This document shows, in pieces, positions 7,012 through 15,176 of a stretch of 18,827 nt of DNA. Each line of letters starts with the position of its first letter. The stretch's first letter is position 1. The position numbers and the translations under genes are program-made. The stretch spans positions 1-18,827 of the forward strand of contig JBJENW010000098.1 of the NCBI GenBank assembly GCA_051880395.1, read 5' to 3'. Below the pieces are notes generated by a model. That model searched no databases. It saw only the letters and a list, made by a program, of their open reading frames with translations, and was not told the origin of the DNA. The stretch comes from JBJENW01 sp051880395 (GTDB lineage Bacteria; Bacillota; Clostridia; Lachnospirales; Lachnospiraceae).

Positions 7012-7102
7012 CAAACCACCTCCATGATCTCTCGACGGTTGAAAGTAAGTTTTTCTGTTGTAAATGGATAAAACTACGCACTTCTCCATTTCTTCTCTAT
7101 TA

Positions 7103-7131
7103 AATATATCGGAATAAAGAATGTATTTCAA
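7103..7131 (-). promoter_or_regulatory. Promoter of the solute-binding protein/HD-GYP unit
   Basis: On the minus strand TTGAAA (7126-7131), a 17-base spacer and TATATT (7103-7108) give a near-consensus sigma-A promoter. The leader to the GTG start would be about 85 bases. It contains an in-frame ATG (7089-7087) without a good binding site. Confidence 0.65.
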
Positions 7132-7184
7132 CATATTCTTTAAAATTTTTCTAATTTTTTATATGTTTTCAGACTTTCCTTTAT

Positions 7185-7223
7185 AAAAAAACAGCAACAC
7201 TGGATTACTCCTTGTTGCTGTTT
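7185..7223 (-). terminator. Terminator of the ATP synthase operon
   Basis: Arms AAACAGCAACA (7189-7199) and TGTTGCTGTTT (7213-7223) form an 11-bp perfect stem with a 13-base loop. In the leftward direction it is followed by a run of U (complement of the A-tract at 7185-7190). It begins 5 bases after the atpC stop codon. Confidence 0.9.
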
Positions 7224-7228
7224 CTGCT

Positions 7229-7636
7229 TTATCGTTTTAATTCAATTCGCACTAATGCTTTGTGCAAGGCATATTCCGCTCTCGCCACATCCAGATCGGC
7301 ACTCTTGGCTGCCAATCGTTCTTCAGCCCGCTGTTTTGCTTCCTCGGCTCGTTTTTCATCGATTTCATCCGGCCATTCGGCAATCTCTGCGAGCAGTGTC
7401 ACTTTTTCCGGCAGAATCTCTGCAAATCCTGCATGAACGGCTGCCTCTGTAATCTGACCGTCTTTATGCATACGGACAATGCCAGGTGCGAGTACGGTGG
7501 TTGTCGGAACATGCATTTTATACACACCGATCTCCCCATTTGTGGTATTGAACTCGATCATATCCGCCTGGCCCGTATGAAAAATACGGTCCGGCGTAAT
7601 GATCTCTACGTCAAATAATTTGTTTTCCTCTGCCAT
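7229..7636 (-). CDS. atpC: ATP synthase F1 epsilon subunit
   Basis: A 135-residue epsilon subunit of the F1 central stalk. It has the N-terminal beta-sandwich (FDVEIITPDRIFHTGQADMI, then the GEIGVYKMHVP segment) and the C-terminal alanine- and glutamate-rich helical hairpin (EKRAEEAKQRAEERLAAKSA). That hairpin can inhibit ATP hydrolysis. It is the last gene of the operon, 11 bases after atpD, with binding site GGGGGA upstream. Confidence 0.97.
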   Translation of the reverse strand: MAEENKLFDVEIITPDRIFHTGQADMIEFNTTNGEIGVYKMHVPTTTVLAPGIVRMHKDGQITEAAVHAGFAEILPEKVTLLAEIAEWPDEIDEKRAEEAKQRAEERLAAKSADLDVARAEYALHKALVRIELKR

Positions 7637-7647
7637 AACTGTCCCCC

Positions 7648-9039
7648 TTATTTCATGCGGGCACGTACTTCATCAATGGTTCCGGCATTCAGGAAATAGC
7701 TCTCTGGAATATCGTCGTGTTTTCCTTCCAGGATCTCTTTAAATCCGCGGATCGTCTCTGCGATTGGAACATATTTTCCTTCTAATCCGTTAAACTGTTC
7801 GGCAACGAAGAACGGCTGCGACAGGAAACGCTGAATCTTTCTGGCGCGGTTTACCGTCACTTTATCTTCCTCGGAAAGTTCGTCCATACCAAGGATTGCG
7901 ATGATATCCTGCAACTCTTTGTATTTCTGCAAGATTTCCTGTACGCCACGGGCTACTTTAAAGTGTTCCTCACCCACAATATGCGGGTCCAGAATACGCG
8001 ATGTGGAATCCAGTGGATCCACCGCCGGATAAATACCCATCTCAGAAATGGAACGGTTCAATACGGTTGTCGCATCCAGATGGGCGAATGTTGTTGCCGG
8101 TGCTGGGTCCGTCAAGTCATCGGCAGGCACATACACGGCCTGTACCGATGTAATGGAACCGTTTTTCGTCGATGTGATTCGCTCTTGCAGTGCACCCATC
8201 TCCGTCTGCAGTGTTGGCTGATATCCAACGGCGGATGGCATACGTCCAAGAAGTGCCGATACCTCGGAACCTGCCTGTGTAAAACGGAAAATATTATCGA
8301 TAAATAACAGTACGTCTTTTCCGCCGTAATCACGGAAATACTCTGCCATGGTAAGTCCTGTTAAGGCCACACGCATACGCGCTCCAGGCGGTTCGTTCAT
8401 CTGTCCGAACACCATGGTGGTCTTATCAATAACGCCGGAATCTTTCATCTCATAGTACAAGTCATTTCCTTCACGGGTACGCTCCCCGACACCGGTAAAT
8501 ACGGAATATCCGCCATGCTCGGTCGCAATGTTGTGGATCAACTCCTGAATCAATACCGTCTTTCCTACTCCGGCACCTCCGAACAGACCAATTTTTCCAC
8601 CCTTCTGATATGGGCAGAGCAGGTCAACGACTTTGATACCGGTCTCTAACATCTCCTGGGAAGTGGACTGTTCTTCAAAAGATGGTGCTTTTCTATGAAT
8701 CGGAAGATATTTGACATCTTTTGGCGGCTCGATCTCATCGATCGGCTGACCTAAGACATTAAACATTCTTCCCAATGTTTTTTCTCCTACCGGGACAGAA
8801 ATCGGTGCACCGGTTGCGACAGCTTCCATGCCACGGACCAATCCGTCCGTCGTTCCCATGGCGATACAACGTACCGTATCATCGCCCAAATGCTGGGAAA
8901 CTTCTACGACTAAGGTGCCGCCGTCTTTTGTGGTAATGTGAATCGCTTCATGTATTTCCGGTAATTTTCCGTCCAAAAAGCGAATATCCAGAACGGCACC
9001 GATAATCTGAGTGATTTTACCAATATTTTTTTCTGCCAT
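7648..9039 (-). CDS. atpD: ATP synthase F1 beta subunit (catalytic)
   Basis: A 463-residue catalytic beta subunit of F1. Walker A GGAGVGKT is at 154-161 and the catalytic glutamate E186 lies in GERTREGND. The Walker B region is LLFIDNIFRFTQAGSEVSALLGRMPSAVGYQPT, around 244-276. The DELSEED rotor-contact loop is at 386-392. Length and motifs are normal. Binding site AAGGAGT sits 13 bases upstream of the ATG. It lies between atpG (51-base gap) and atpC. Confidence 0.99.
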   Translation of the reverse strand: MAEKNIGKITQIIGAVLDIRFLDGKLPEIHEAIHITTKDGGTLVVEVSQHLGDDTVRCIAMGTTDGLVRGMEAVATGAPISVPVGEKTLGRMFNVLGQPIDEIEPPKDVKYLPIHRKAPSFEEQSTSQEMLETGIKVVDLLCPYQKGGKIGLFGGAGVGKTVLIQELIHNIATEHGGYSVFTGVGERTREGNDLYYEMKDSGVIDKTTMVFGQMNEPPGARMRVALTGLTMAEYFRDYGGKDVLLFIDNIFRFTQAGSEVSALLGRMPSAVGYQPTLQTEMGALQERITSTKNGSITSVQAVYVPADDLTDPAPATTFAHLDATTVLNRSISEMGIYPAVDPLDSTSRILDPHIVGEEHFKVARGVQEILQKYKELQDIIAILGMDELSEEDKVTVNRARKIQRFLSQPFFVAEQFNGLEGKYVPIAETIRGFKEILEGKHDDIPESYFLNAGTIDEVRARMK

Positions 9040-9090
9040 TTTTTTCGATCACTCCTTACTTTTATTTATACTACCAAATACGTGTTATTT

Positions 9091-9948
9091 TTACGAAATT
9101 GCCTGTGCGCCAGCAATGATCTCTGTCAGCTCCTGCGTGATAGAGCCCTGACGTGCACGGTTATACTTCAGTGAAAGATCACTGATCATGTCTTCTGCAT
9201 TGCTGGTGGCCGAATCCATTGCCTGCATTCGGGCACCGTTTTCGCTTGCCGACGCCTCAACCAATGCGCCGTAAAACAAACTGGTGAGATATTTTGGAAT
9301 AATCTCATCAAGTGCTTCCTCTTCATTTGGCTCATAATTCATCTGTATCGTCTGATCGATCTCGCCAAGCTCGGCATCATCAAATTCTACCGGAAGCAAC
9401 TTCATCAAAGTCGGAATATGGCTTACAGTATTTTTAAAATGCGTATAAGCCAGATAGATCTCTCCGATCTCTCCTTTGGAAAAATCTTCCAGTACGCGGG
9501 CACAGAGTGCCGCTGCATCGGTATAATTTGGTGCTTCGATCATAGTATCATCCTCAGAATGAATCTCGTAACCTTGTCTGGAAAGGATCTCCACGCCTTT
9601 GGAACCAATCGCATACACCACCACATCCTCTTTTGGAAGGTCTCCTTCGGTCAAAAGTTTTGTGATGTTGGTGTTGTATCCACCTGCCAGACCACGATTT
9701 GAGGTAATCACGATCACCGCTTTTTTCTGTGAGGCACCTGGTTTCAAATACGGGTGGTTCACATTGCCGGAACGGGCAAGCATCGACGTGACCGTCTGAT
9801 ACATATGGTTAAAATACGGGTTTGACCGTTCCGCATGTCCACGCGCTTTTTGCAGTTTTACGGTCGATACGAGCTTCATGGCTTTGGTAATCTGCTGCGT
9901 ACTCTGAATACTGTTTTTTCTTCTTTGTATGTCCTTCATTGAGGCCAT
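9091..9948 (-). CDS. atpG: ATP synthase F1 gamma subunit
   Basis: A 285-residue rotor subunit. The conserved N-terminal helix (MKDIQRRKNSIQSTQQITKAMKLVSTVKLQKA) and C-terminal helix (MDSATSNAEDMISDLSLKYNRARQ, then ITQELTEIIAGA) form the coiled-coil shaft. The middle is a Rossmann-like domain (VIVITSNRGLAGGYN). AGGCGGTGAG precedes the chosen ATG by a normal distance. A second in-frame ATG three codons later is less likely. It starts 22 bases after atpA. Confidence 0.98.
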   Translation of the reverse strand: MASMKDIQRRKNSIQSTQQITKAMKLVSTVKLQKARGHAERSNPYFNHMYQTVTSMLARSGNVNHPYLKPGASQKKAVIVITSNRGLAGGYNTNITKLLTEGDLPKEDVVVYAIGSKGVEILSRQGYEIHSEDDTMIEAPNYTDAAALCARVLEDFSKGEIGEIYLAYTHFKNTVSHIPTLMKLLPVEFDDAELGEIDQTIQMNYEPNEEEALDEIIPKYLTSLFYGALVEASASENGARMQAMDSATSNAEDMISDLSLKYNRARQGSITQELTEIIAGAQAIS

Positions 9949-9970
9949 CTACGCTCACCGCCTTTCGCTC

Positions 9971-11479
9971 TTATTTCAAAAACTGCTTTTTGCACTCTTC
10001 GATTGCTTCGATCAGTTTCTTTTCTATTTCCTCGCTGATCTCTTTTGTCGTGCGAATAGAATCTGCCACATCTGCATATTTTGTATCAATCAATTCAAAC
10101 AATGCACGTTCAAAATTCAAAATCTCTTCTGTCGGCACATCGATCAGATATTTTTTGGTCGCTGCATACAGAATGATGATCTGTTTTTCGACTGCCATCG
10201 GCTCATACTGCGGCTGTTTCAAGACTTCCTGAATACGTTCGCCCTGTGCCAGATTTTCTTTCGTCGCTGCATCGAGCTCGGAACCAAACTGAGAGAAGGC
10301 TGCCAGTTCTCGATACTGTGCCAGCTCACCACGGATCGGAGATGCAATCTTTTTCATCGCCTTGATCTGTGCAGAACCACCAACTCGCGATACTGACAGA
10401 CCTGCATTGATCGCCGGACGGAATCCTGCATTAAACATTTCTGTCTCCAGATAAATCTGACCATCAGTAATAGAGATGACATTGGTCGGAATATAGGCTG
10501 AAACATCCCCTGCCTGTGTCTCGATGATCGGAAGTGCAGTCAGAGAACCACCGCCAAATTCATCGGATAAACGTGCCGCACGCTCTAACAGTCTTGAATG
10601 CAGATAGAAAACATCACCCGGATATGCCTCACGACCTGGTGGTCTTTTCAACAGCAAGGAAAGGGTACGATATGCGGTTGCATGTTTACTCAGATCATCA
10701 TAGACGATCAGGACATCATCCCCATTTTCCATCCATTCCTCTCCCATTGCGCAGCCTGCATATGGTGCAATGTACTGCAATGGTGCCAAGTCACTTGCCG
10801 TTGAAACAACGACTGTCGTATATGCCATCGCTCCAAAATCTTCCAGTGTTTTTACAATAGAAGCAACCGTTGATGCTTTCTGCCCAATGGCTACATAAAT
10901 ACACTTTACATTTTCTTTTTTCTGGTTGATGATCGTATCGATCGCAATTGCCGTTTTTCCGGTCTGACGGTCACCGATGATCAACTCACGCTGACCTCGT
11001 CCGATCGGAACCATGGAATCGATCGCTTTGATACCGGTCTGCAGCGGGGTGCTTACTTTCTTTCTGGAAATAACACCCGGTGCGACACGCTCGATCTGAC
11101 GATGTTTTTGTGTTTCCACCGGTCCTTTTCCATCGATCGGCTGACCCAGTGCATTGACGACACGCCCGAGCAATGCATCTCCAACCGGCACCTCTACCAC
11201 TCGTCCGGTCGTCTTTACGGTATCGCCTTCATTAATATTTCTATGATCTCCGAGCAGTACGGCACCGACATTATCTTCTTCAAGGTTCAACACCATTCCA
11301 TAGATTTCTCCTGGAAATTCCAGCAGTTCTCCCTGCATGGCTTTTTCTAGTCCATGGATACGTGCAATTCCATCTGCCACCTGAATGACAGTACCAACCT
11401 CAGACACTTCCAATTTCGAAGCATAACGTTCAATCTGCTCTTTGATAACGGAACTAATCTCCTCTGGTTTCAAATTCAT
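9971..11479 (-). CDS. atpA: ATP synthase F1 alpha subunit
   Basis: A 502-residue non-catalytic nucleotide-binding subunit of F1. Walker A GDRQTGKT is at 169-176. The arginine-finger region GLSVSRVGGSAQ and the N-terminal crown (VIQVADGIARIHGL) are present. The ATG overlaps the end of atpH by four bases (11476-11479), with AGGTGAG inside atpH 8 bases upstream, which indicates translational coupling. Confidence 0.99.
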   Translation of the reverse strand: MNLKPEEISSVIKEQIERYASKLEVSEVGTVIQVADGIARIHGLEKAMQGELLEFPGEIYGMVLNLEEDNVGAVLLGDHRNINEGDTVKTTGRVVEVPVGDALLGRVVNALGQPIDGKGPVETQKHRQIERVAPGVISRKKVSTPLQTGIKAIDSMVPIGRGQRELIIGDRQTGKTAIAIDTIINQKKENVKCIYVAIGQKASTVASIVKTLEDFGAMAYTTVVVSTASDLAPLQYIAPYAGCAMGEEWMENGDDVLIVYDDLSKHATAYRTLSLLLKRPPGREAYPGDVFYLHSRLLERAARLSDEFGGGSLTALPIIETQAGDVSAYIPTNVISITDGQIYLETEMFNAGFRPAINAGLSVSRVGGSAQIKAMKKIASPIRGELAQYRELAAFSQFGSELDAATKENLAQGERIQEVLKQPQYEPMAVEKQIIILYAATKKYLIDVPTEEILNFERALFELIDTKYADVADSIRTTKEISEEIEKKLIEAIEECKKQFLK

Positions 11480-12042
11480 GGCGTGATCTCACCTGCTTTC
11501 AATTGTATTTTTGATAATTCTCTTGATAAATCATACAGCTTTGTTCGGATACTGCTGTCTACCACGCGGTCTTTGATGCGAATCACCATTCCACCGATCA
11601 ACGACGGTTCTACATCATAATGCATCTCAAATGTCGTATAATCGGTCGTATCGAGCAGTTTCTGCTCAATATCTTTTTTCTGCACATTGTTTAATTCCAC
11701 TGCCGTTTTTACATAGGCGGTTCCGATGTGCTTATATTCTTTCACGCTGTCGACGAAATAAGTCAGCACGGACAGAATCTCTGTGGCATGGTTTTTCTCT
11801 ACTAAAAGCAACAGAAGACCCGTAATTTCATCTGCAATATTTCCTTTAAAGATTTTTTCTAATACCTGTTTTTTTTCTTCTCTTACGATACGAGGATGGG
11901 CTAAAAGCTGTGTCAGCTGCGGATCTTTTTGAAGCAGATTCTGCACATGTTTCACATCAGAAAGATACGCATCCACCTTCTTTTGCTCCACGGCTGCCTG
12001 AAATAACGCATCCCCATACACATTGGATACTAGCTTTGCCAT
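11476..12042 (-). CDS. atpH: ATP synthase delta subunit
   Basis: A 188-residue OSCP/delta subunit of the peripheral stalk, joining F1 to the b subunits. The N-terminal helical domain (VYGDALFQAAVEQKKVDAYLSD) and the C-terminal motif VEPSLIGGMVIRIKDRVVDSSIRTKL are typical. The ATG lies 13 bases inside the end of atpF, and its binding site GGGTGAG is in atpF. Confidence 0.96.
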   Translation of the reverse strand: MAKLVSNVYGDALFQAAVEQKKVDAYLSDVKHVQNLLQKDPQLTQLLAHPRIVREEKKQVLEKIFKGNIADEITGLLLLLVEKNHATEILSVLTYFVDSVKEYKHIGTAYVKTAVELNNVQKKDIEQKLLDTTDYTTFEMHYDVEPSLIGGMVIRIKDRVVDSSIRTKLYDLSRELSKIQLKAGEITP

Positions 12043-12548
12043 GTCGACTCACCCATCTCTCTTAACGTTTCCTCCACCAGGGAATCCTGAATCGTGGTAT
12101 CAATATTTGCGCTGACTACCTTTGCCGCCATTGCAGAAGCAATGGCGATCATTTCCTGTTTCATATCATCCATCGCGCGTTTTTTCTCAAGCTCCGCCTC
12201 TTCTCTGGCACGCTTGATGATCGCCGCGGCTTCTTCTTTCGCCTCATCGATGATCTTCGTCTCATTTTTCAATGCCTTCTGACGTGCATCGGACAAAATG
12301 TCTTCTGCCTCTTTTTCCACGTTTTTCAGTTTTGCATCGTAGGTCTCTTTTAGCTCTGCCGCTTTCGCTTTATCGCTCTTTGCAGACTCGATTTCCCCTT
12401 TGATCCTATCCTGTCTGTCCTGCAATACTTTTCGAACCGGATTAAACAGATTATAGGATAAGAGAGTAAATAGTACAAAAACGGAAATTACAAGCTGTAT
12501 CGTTGCATCCGAGATCAACTGTAAATCCAGATTAAATAATCTTACCAT
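12030..12548 (-). CDS. atpF: ATP synthase F0 b subunit
   Basis: A 172-residue peripheral stalk subunit: one N-terminal membrane helix (about 12-32) followed by a long charged coiled coil rich in A, E and K. FNPVRKVLQDRQDRIKGEIESA is the typical segment just after the membrane. The GGAGG upstream is about 15 bases from the ATG, longer than usual, and AAAGG is too close. An in-frame stop just upstream excludes an earlier start, so initiation here may be weak or coupled. Confidence 0.96.
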   Translation of the reverse strand: MVRLFNLDLQLISDATIQLVISVFVLFTLLSYNLFNPVRKVLQDRQDRIKGEIESAKSDKAKAAELKETYDAKLKNVEKEAEDILSDARQKALKNETKIIDEAKEEAAAIIKRAREEAELEKKRAMDDMKQEMIAIASAMAAKVVSANIDTTIQDSLVEETLREMGESTWQS

Positions 12549-12592
12549 AACCTTTTATTTCCGCCTCCTTTCCGCAATTTTGCTACTTTTTC

Positions 12593-12847
12593 TTATAAGA
12601 GTGGTTTCACGAAAAGCAGTAAGATTGCGACCAACAGACCATACAGACCGGTTGTCTCGGCTACCGCCTGTCCTAAAAGCATGGTGGATGTGATGCTTGA
12701 CTTTGCACCCGGGTTTTTACCTACGGCACTTGCTGCGTGACCAGCAGCAATACCCTGTCCAATACCAGGTCCGATACCTGCGATAACTGCTAAACCTGCA
12801 CCGATTGCGGAGCATGCTAAAATTAAATCCTGTCCTGTAATGTTCAT
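12593..12847 (-). CDS. atpE: ATP synthase F0 c subunit, predicted Na+-binding
   Basis: An 84-residue hairpin of two membrane helices that forms the rotor ring. The ion-carrying carboxylate is E64 in GQAVAETTGLYG. The full Na+ signature known from Ilyobacter tartaricus is present: P27-xxx-Q31 in helix 1 (PGIGQG), and V62, E64-T65, T66 and Y69 in helix 2. Proton-only c subunits normally lack the Q and the hydroxyl after E. This therefore predicts a sodium-translocating ATP synthase. GGAGG lies upstream of the ATG at good spacing. Normal length; there is no duplicated or V-type c gene beside it. Confidence 0.97.
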   Translation of the reverse strand: MNITGQDLILACSAIGAGLAVIAGIGPGIGQGIAAGHAASAVGKNPGAKSSITSTMLLGQAVAETTGLYGLLVAILLLFVKPLL

Positions 12848-12884
12848 ACTATTATTTCCTCCTTCATTTTGAAAAAATTGTTGT

Positions 12885-13622
12885 TTACTCCTCTGTGGTC
12901 ATGGCGTTGTTGATATACGTCATGGTCAACATACAGAATACATAGGTCTGAATCGCACCGGAAAACAAATCGAAATACACATGTAATGCCGCCGGCCAGA
13001 TCACTGCAAACCAATGTAACAAGCCATATACCAAAGACATCATAATGGTTCCGGATAACACGTTTGCGAACAAACGTAACGACAACGATACCGGAACGGC
13101 CAATTCGCTGATGACATTGATCGGAAACCAGATTGGCAGCCATGGCGGCAGCGGAGAACACATATCTTTCCAGATATCCTTCTTTTTCTGGTACTTGAAC
13201 TGATTGAAATGAATCAGCACAAACGTAATCACTGCCAACGCAAGTGTCGTACCATAATCCGCTGTAGGCGGACGCAGTCCAAACAGACCAGAAAGATTAC
13301 TTGCCAGAATAAAGACGAAAATGGTGCTGATGTAGTTTACAAATTTCGGACTATTCTTTCCCATTGCGTCTCCAACCATGTGGTCCAGTGCTTCTACGAT
13401 CATTTCCACAATATTCTGGAATGTTCCCGGCACTTCGGATGCCGTTTTAAATCGATGTTTTACATAAAAGGAAAATCCGACTAAAACCAACACGATGATA
13501 AGCAAACATACATGCGTTGTCGTAATCCATACCTCATGGCCAAACAAATGGAACTTCACCAGACCATGAATCATAACATCGATATCATCCGCACCGGAAG
13601 CCATCAATATTGCACGATTCAC
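12885..13622 (-). CDS. atpB: ATP synthase F0 a subunit
   Basis: A 245-residue integral membrane stator subunit that forms the ion half-channels against the c ring. The essential arginine is R183 in SLSLRLFANVLSG. Other family segments are FVFILASNLSGLFG, FPINVISELAVPVSLS and the C-terminal FSGAIQTYVFCMLTMTYI. I chose GTG at 13620-13622, because AAGGGGGTGAG is directly upstream at normal spacing. The frame stays open upstream to an ATG at 13676, but that extension (MAALVWKRKIKNLEGGEC) would encode the binding site. Confidence 0.96.
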   Translation of the reverse strand: MNRAILMASGADDIDVMIHGLVKFHLFGHEVWITTTHVCLLIIVLVLVGFSFYVKHRFKTASEVPGTFQNIVEMIVEALDHMVGDAMGKNSPKFVNYISTIFVFILASNLSGLFGLRPPTADYGTTLALAVITFVLIHFNQFKYQKKKDIWKDMCSPLPPWLPIWFPINVISELAVPVSLSLRLFANVLSGTIMMSLVYGLLHWFAVIWPAALHVYFDLFSGAIQTYVFCMLTMTYINNAMTTEE

Positions 13623-13699
13623 ACACTCACCCCCTTCGAGATTCTTAATTTTCCTTTTCCAAACCAACGCAGCCAAACTGCGACAGTACGGATCGGTTT

Positions 13700-14122
13700 T
13701 TACTCTGCATCATACTCCACCTCATGAATTCCCCGAAGCTTCAAAATGCATTTATGTGTAAAAGGCTGTAAATAAGCGGCTGCTTTTAAGCCCATAACAC
13801 CAATAAAACATGCGATTATATCGCCAATACGTAAAAACGCGACTGTAAAAAATAAAACTACCACTATGATATAACGGAGCGCAGACTTTGCGGCAATGCG
13901 CTTTTTTTCATCTCTGCCCTCCAATTCAAAACTGACAGCATCTTCTAAAATCACTGCCATGTGAAGTGCCATGCCGATTGCTGTTACAATGCCAATCCAT
14001 AAACCAATTGAGAAAAACAGCTTTTCTTTTACCAGAAAAATGCCGCCAAGCTCAATGATCCCACCATAAATCAGCAACTCTAAAATAAGCTCCGGCAACA
14101 CACTATTTAATCTTTTTAGCAT
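13700..14122 (-). CDS. atpI: ATP synthase subunit I-like membrane protein
   Basis: A 140-residue protein with about four hydrophobic segments (roughly 11-31, 35-57, 81-98, 101-120), separated by a charged cytoplasmic loop (ELEGRDEKKRIAAKSALRY). Size, topology and position before atpB match the AtpI family, which assists c-ring assembly or divalent cation supply in some bacteria. Sequence conservation in this family is low, so the call rests mainly on context. I chose ATG 14122 because GGGGAGGGAG is immediately upstream; longer in-frame starts lack a binding site. Confidence 0.8.
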   Translation of the reverse strand: MLKRLNSVLPELILELLIYGGIIELGGIFLVKEKLFFSIGLWIGIVTAIGMALHMAVILEDAVSFELEGRDEKKRIAAKSALRYIIVVVLFFTVAFLRIGDIIACFIGVMGLKAAAYLQPFTHKCILKLRGIHEVEYDAE

Positions 14123-14153
14123 AACGCTCCCTCCCCTGATAATTTCGCTAATT

Positions 14154-14399
14154 TTACGGATGACTGATATGATGTCTGTCATCCTCATCCTGCTCATATA
14201 TTTTTTTCGCCATAATATAGCAATTTCTGAACCCTGCAAGAGCTCCAATTAAAAAAAAGGGAATACATAACCATTTTATCTGAAACTTATTTCCTAGAAA
14301 AATTCCAAGTGCCACGCAAAGAAAAATCGGCACCAACATATTGATCGCAAACTGTGTCACCATTGTCAGTGACTGCCATACACCTTTTTTATACCCCAT
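14154..14399 (-). CDS. atpZ: AtpZ/AtpI-family small membrane protein
   Basis: An 81-residue protein with two membrane helices (about 12-36 and 43-62), a typical ATPase_gene1 (AtpZ) layout. The glycine-rich first helix ends in ALGIFLGNKF and the second contains PFFLIGALAGFRNCYIMAKKI. The tail is acidic and histidine-rich (EQDEDDRHHISHP). It is the first gene of the ATP synthase operon, as in other Firmicutes. AtpZ with AtpI has been linked to Mg2+/Ca2+ supply to the synthase. I chose ATG 14399, preceded by GGGGGAAAG. Confidence 0.82.
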   Translation of the reverse strand: MGYKKGVWQSLTMVTQFAINMLVPIFLCVALGIFLGNKFQIKWLCIPFFLIGALAGFRNCYIMAKKIYEQDEDDRHHISHP

Positions 14400-14442
14400 C
14401 TGCTTTCCCCCTCTGACATTTCGTACTCTCACCGTCTTTTTG

Positions 14443-14472
14443 ATTATAACACTCCTATCCCTGTCTCTACAA
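14443..14472 (-). promoter_or_regulatory. ATP synthase operon promoter
   Basis: On the minus strand TTGTAG (14467-14472), an 18-base spacer and a perfect TATAAT (14443-14448) preceded by TGT form an extended -10 promoter. The leader to atpZ would be about 37 bases. No other comparable promoter was seen ahead of the ten genes. Confidence 0.75.
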
Positions 14473-14494
14473 CCATTATTTTCTGTAATACGAG

Positions 14495-14526
14495 TTCCGT
14501 TTTTCGGAAAAAATGAGAATTTTTCC
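14495..14526. repeat. Two overlapping small inverted repeats upstream of the atp promoter
   Basis: TTCCG-ttttt-CGGAA (14495-14509) and GGAAAAAT/ATTTTTCC (14506-14526) share bases and are mutually exclusive as hairpins. They lie upstream of the only good atp promoter, so they are more likely a protein site or chance AT-rich symmetry than an attenuator. Apart from these, 14473-14631 shows nothing recognisable. Confidence 0.3.
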
Positions 14527-14631
14527 CTTTTTCTAGGTTTTTGTAGATTTTTTAGTTATTTTGACGAAATTTTATGACATCTACTCTCGTATAGTTTACC
14601 CCGATTCACAAGGTACTACTCTGTTTTTCCT

Positions 14632-14667
14632 AAAAAAAGAACCTGCATGTTCTCTCATACAGGTTCT
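14632..14667 (-). terminator. Terminator of the sua5-phosphatase-like-dCMP deaminase operon
   Basis: AGAACCTG (14638-14645) pairs with CAGGTTCT (14660-14667) around a 14-base loop. In the leftward direction it is followed by seven U residues (complement of 14632-14638). It begins 4 bases after the dCMP deaminase stop codon. Confidence 0.9.
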
Positions 14668-14671
14668 CTTT

Positions 14672-15160
14672 CTATAATGTAAATGTAATTTTTCGTCCGC
14701 TTCGTTGATAGGCAACAAGTTCGACGCCAGCTGCCTGCAACATCCGTTTCGATGCAATCACGCCTGGCGTGTCTTTATATTTATCCGAATCGTACACGAT
14801 CGTGCGAATGCCAGATTGAATGATCGCTTTTGCACATTCATTGCAGGGAAAAAGTGTGACATAGAGTTTTGCCCCTTCCAGGCTGCCGCCACGATAATTT
14901 AAAATTGCATTTAATTCACTATGTGTCACATACAGATATTTTGTATCTAGCGGACTTTCTCCTTCTCTCGCCCAGGGGAATTCATCATCCGAACATCCGA
15001 TTGGAAATCCGTTGTACCCCATAGATAAAATTTTATTATCCTGGCTGACAATACAGGCTCCAACCTGAGAATTTGGATCCTTCGACCGCATTGCAGAAAG
15101 TGACGCAACCCCCATAAAATATTCATCCCATGTGATATAATCTTCTCGTTTGTCACTCAT
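14672..15160 (-). CDS. dCMP deaminase (ComEB-type)
   Basis: A 162-residue cytoplasmic zinc deaminase that converts dCMP to dUMP, feeding thymidylate synthesis. The zinc and catalytic motifs are complete: H80 and E82 in THSELNAI, and C106 and C109 in PCNECA. The substrate-side segments SKDPNSQVGACIVS and MGYNGFPIGC are typical of deoxycytidylate deaminases rather than cytidine deaminases. AGGAGG stands 7 bases before the ATG. It is the last gene of a three-gene unit, 16 bases after the phosphatase-like gene. The Bacillus homologue is named comEB, but there are no competence genes here. Confidence 0.95.
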   Translation of the reverse strand: MSDKREDYITWDEYFMGVASLSAMRSKDPNSQVGACIVSQDNKILSMGYNGFPIGCSDDEFPWAREGESPLDTKYLYVTHSELNAILNYRGGSLEGAKLYVTLFPCNECAKAIIQSGIRTIVYDSDKYKDTPGVIASKRMLQAAGVELVAYQRSGRKITFTL

Positions 15161-15176
15161 AAAGTTCCTCCTAAAT

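Noticed and set aside
7012..7134. ATG at 7134 as the start of the solute-binding lipoprotein
   Set aside because: It would put 41 mostly hydrophilic residues before the signal peptide and lies upstream of the best promoter. The GTG at 7011 has a strong binding site and gives a normal lipoprotein signal.
9929..11350. Long plus-strand open frames opposite atpA, such as 9929-10396
   Set aside because: They lie antisense to a clearly conserved ATP synthase gene, lack binding sites and show no family resemblance. They are shadows of the codon bias of atpA.
14495..14526. Overlapping hairpins as a transcriptional attenuator for the atp operon
   Set aside because: They lie upstream of the extended -10 promoter at 14443-14472 and would not be transcribed from it; I found no good promoter further upstream.
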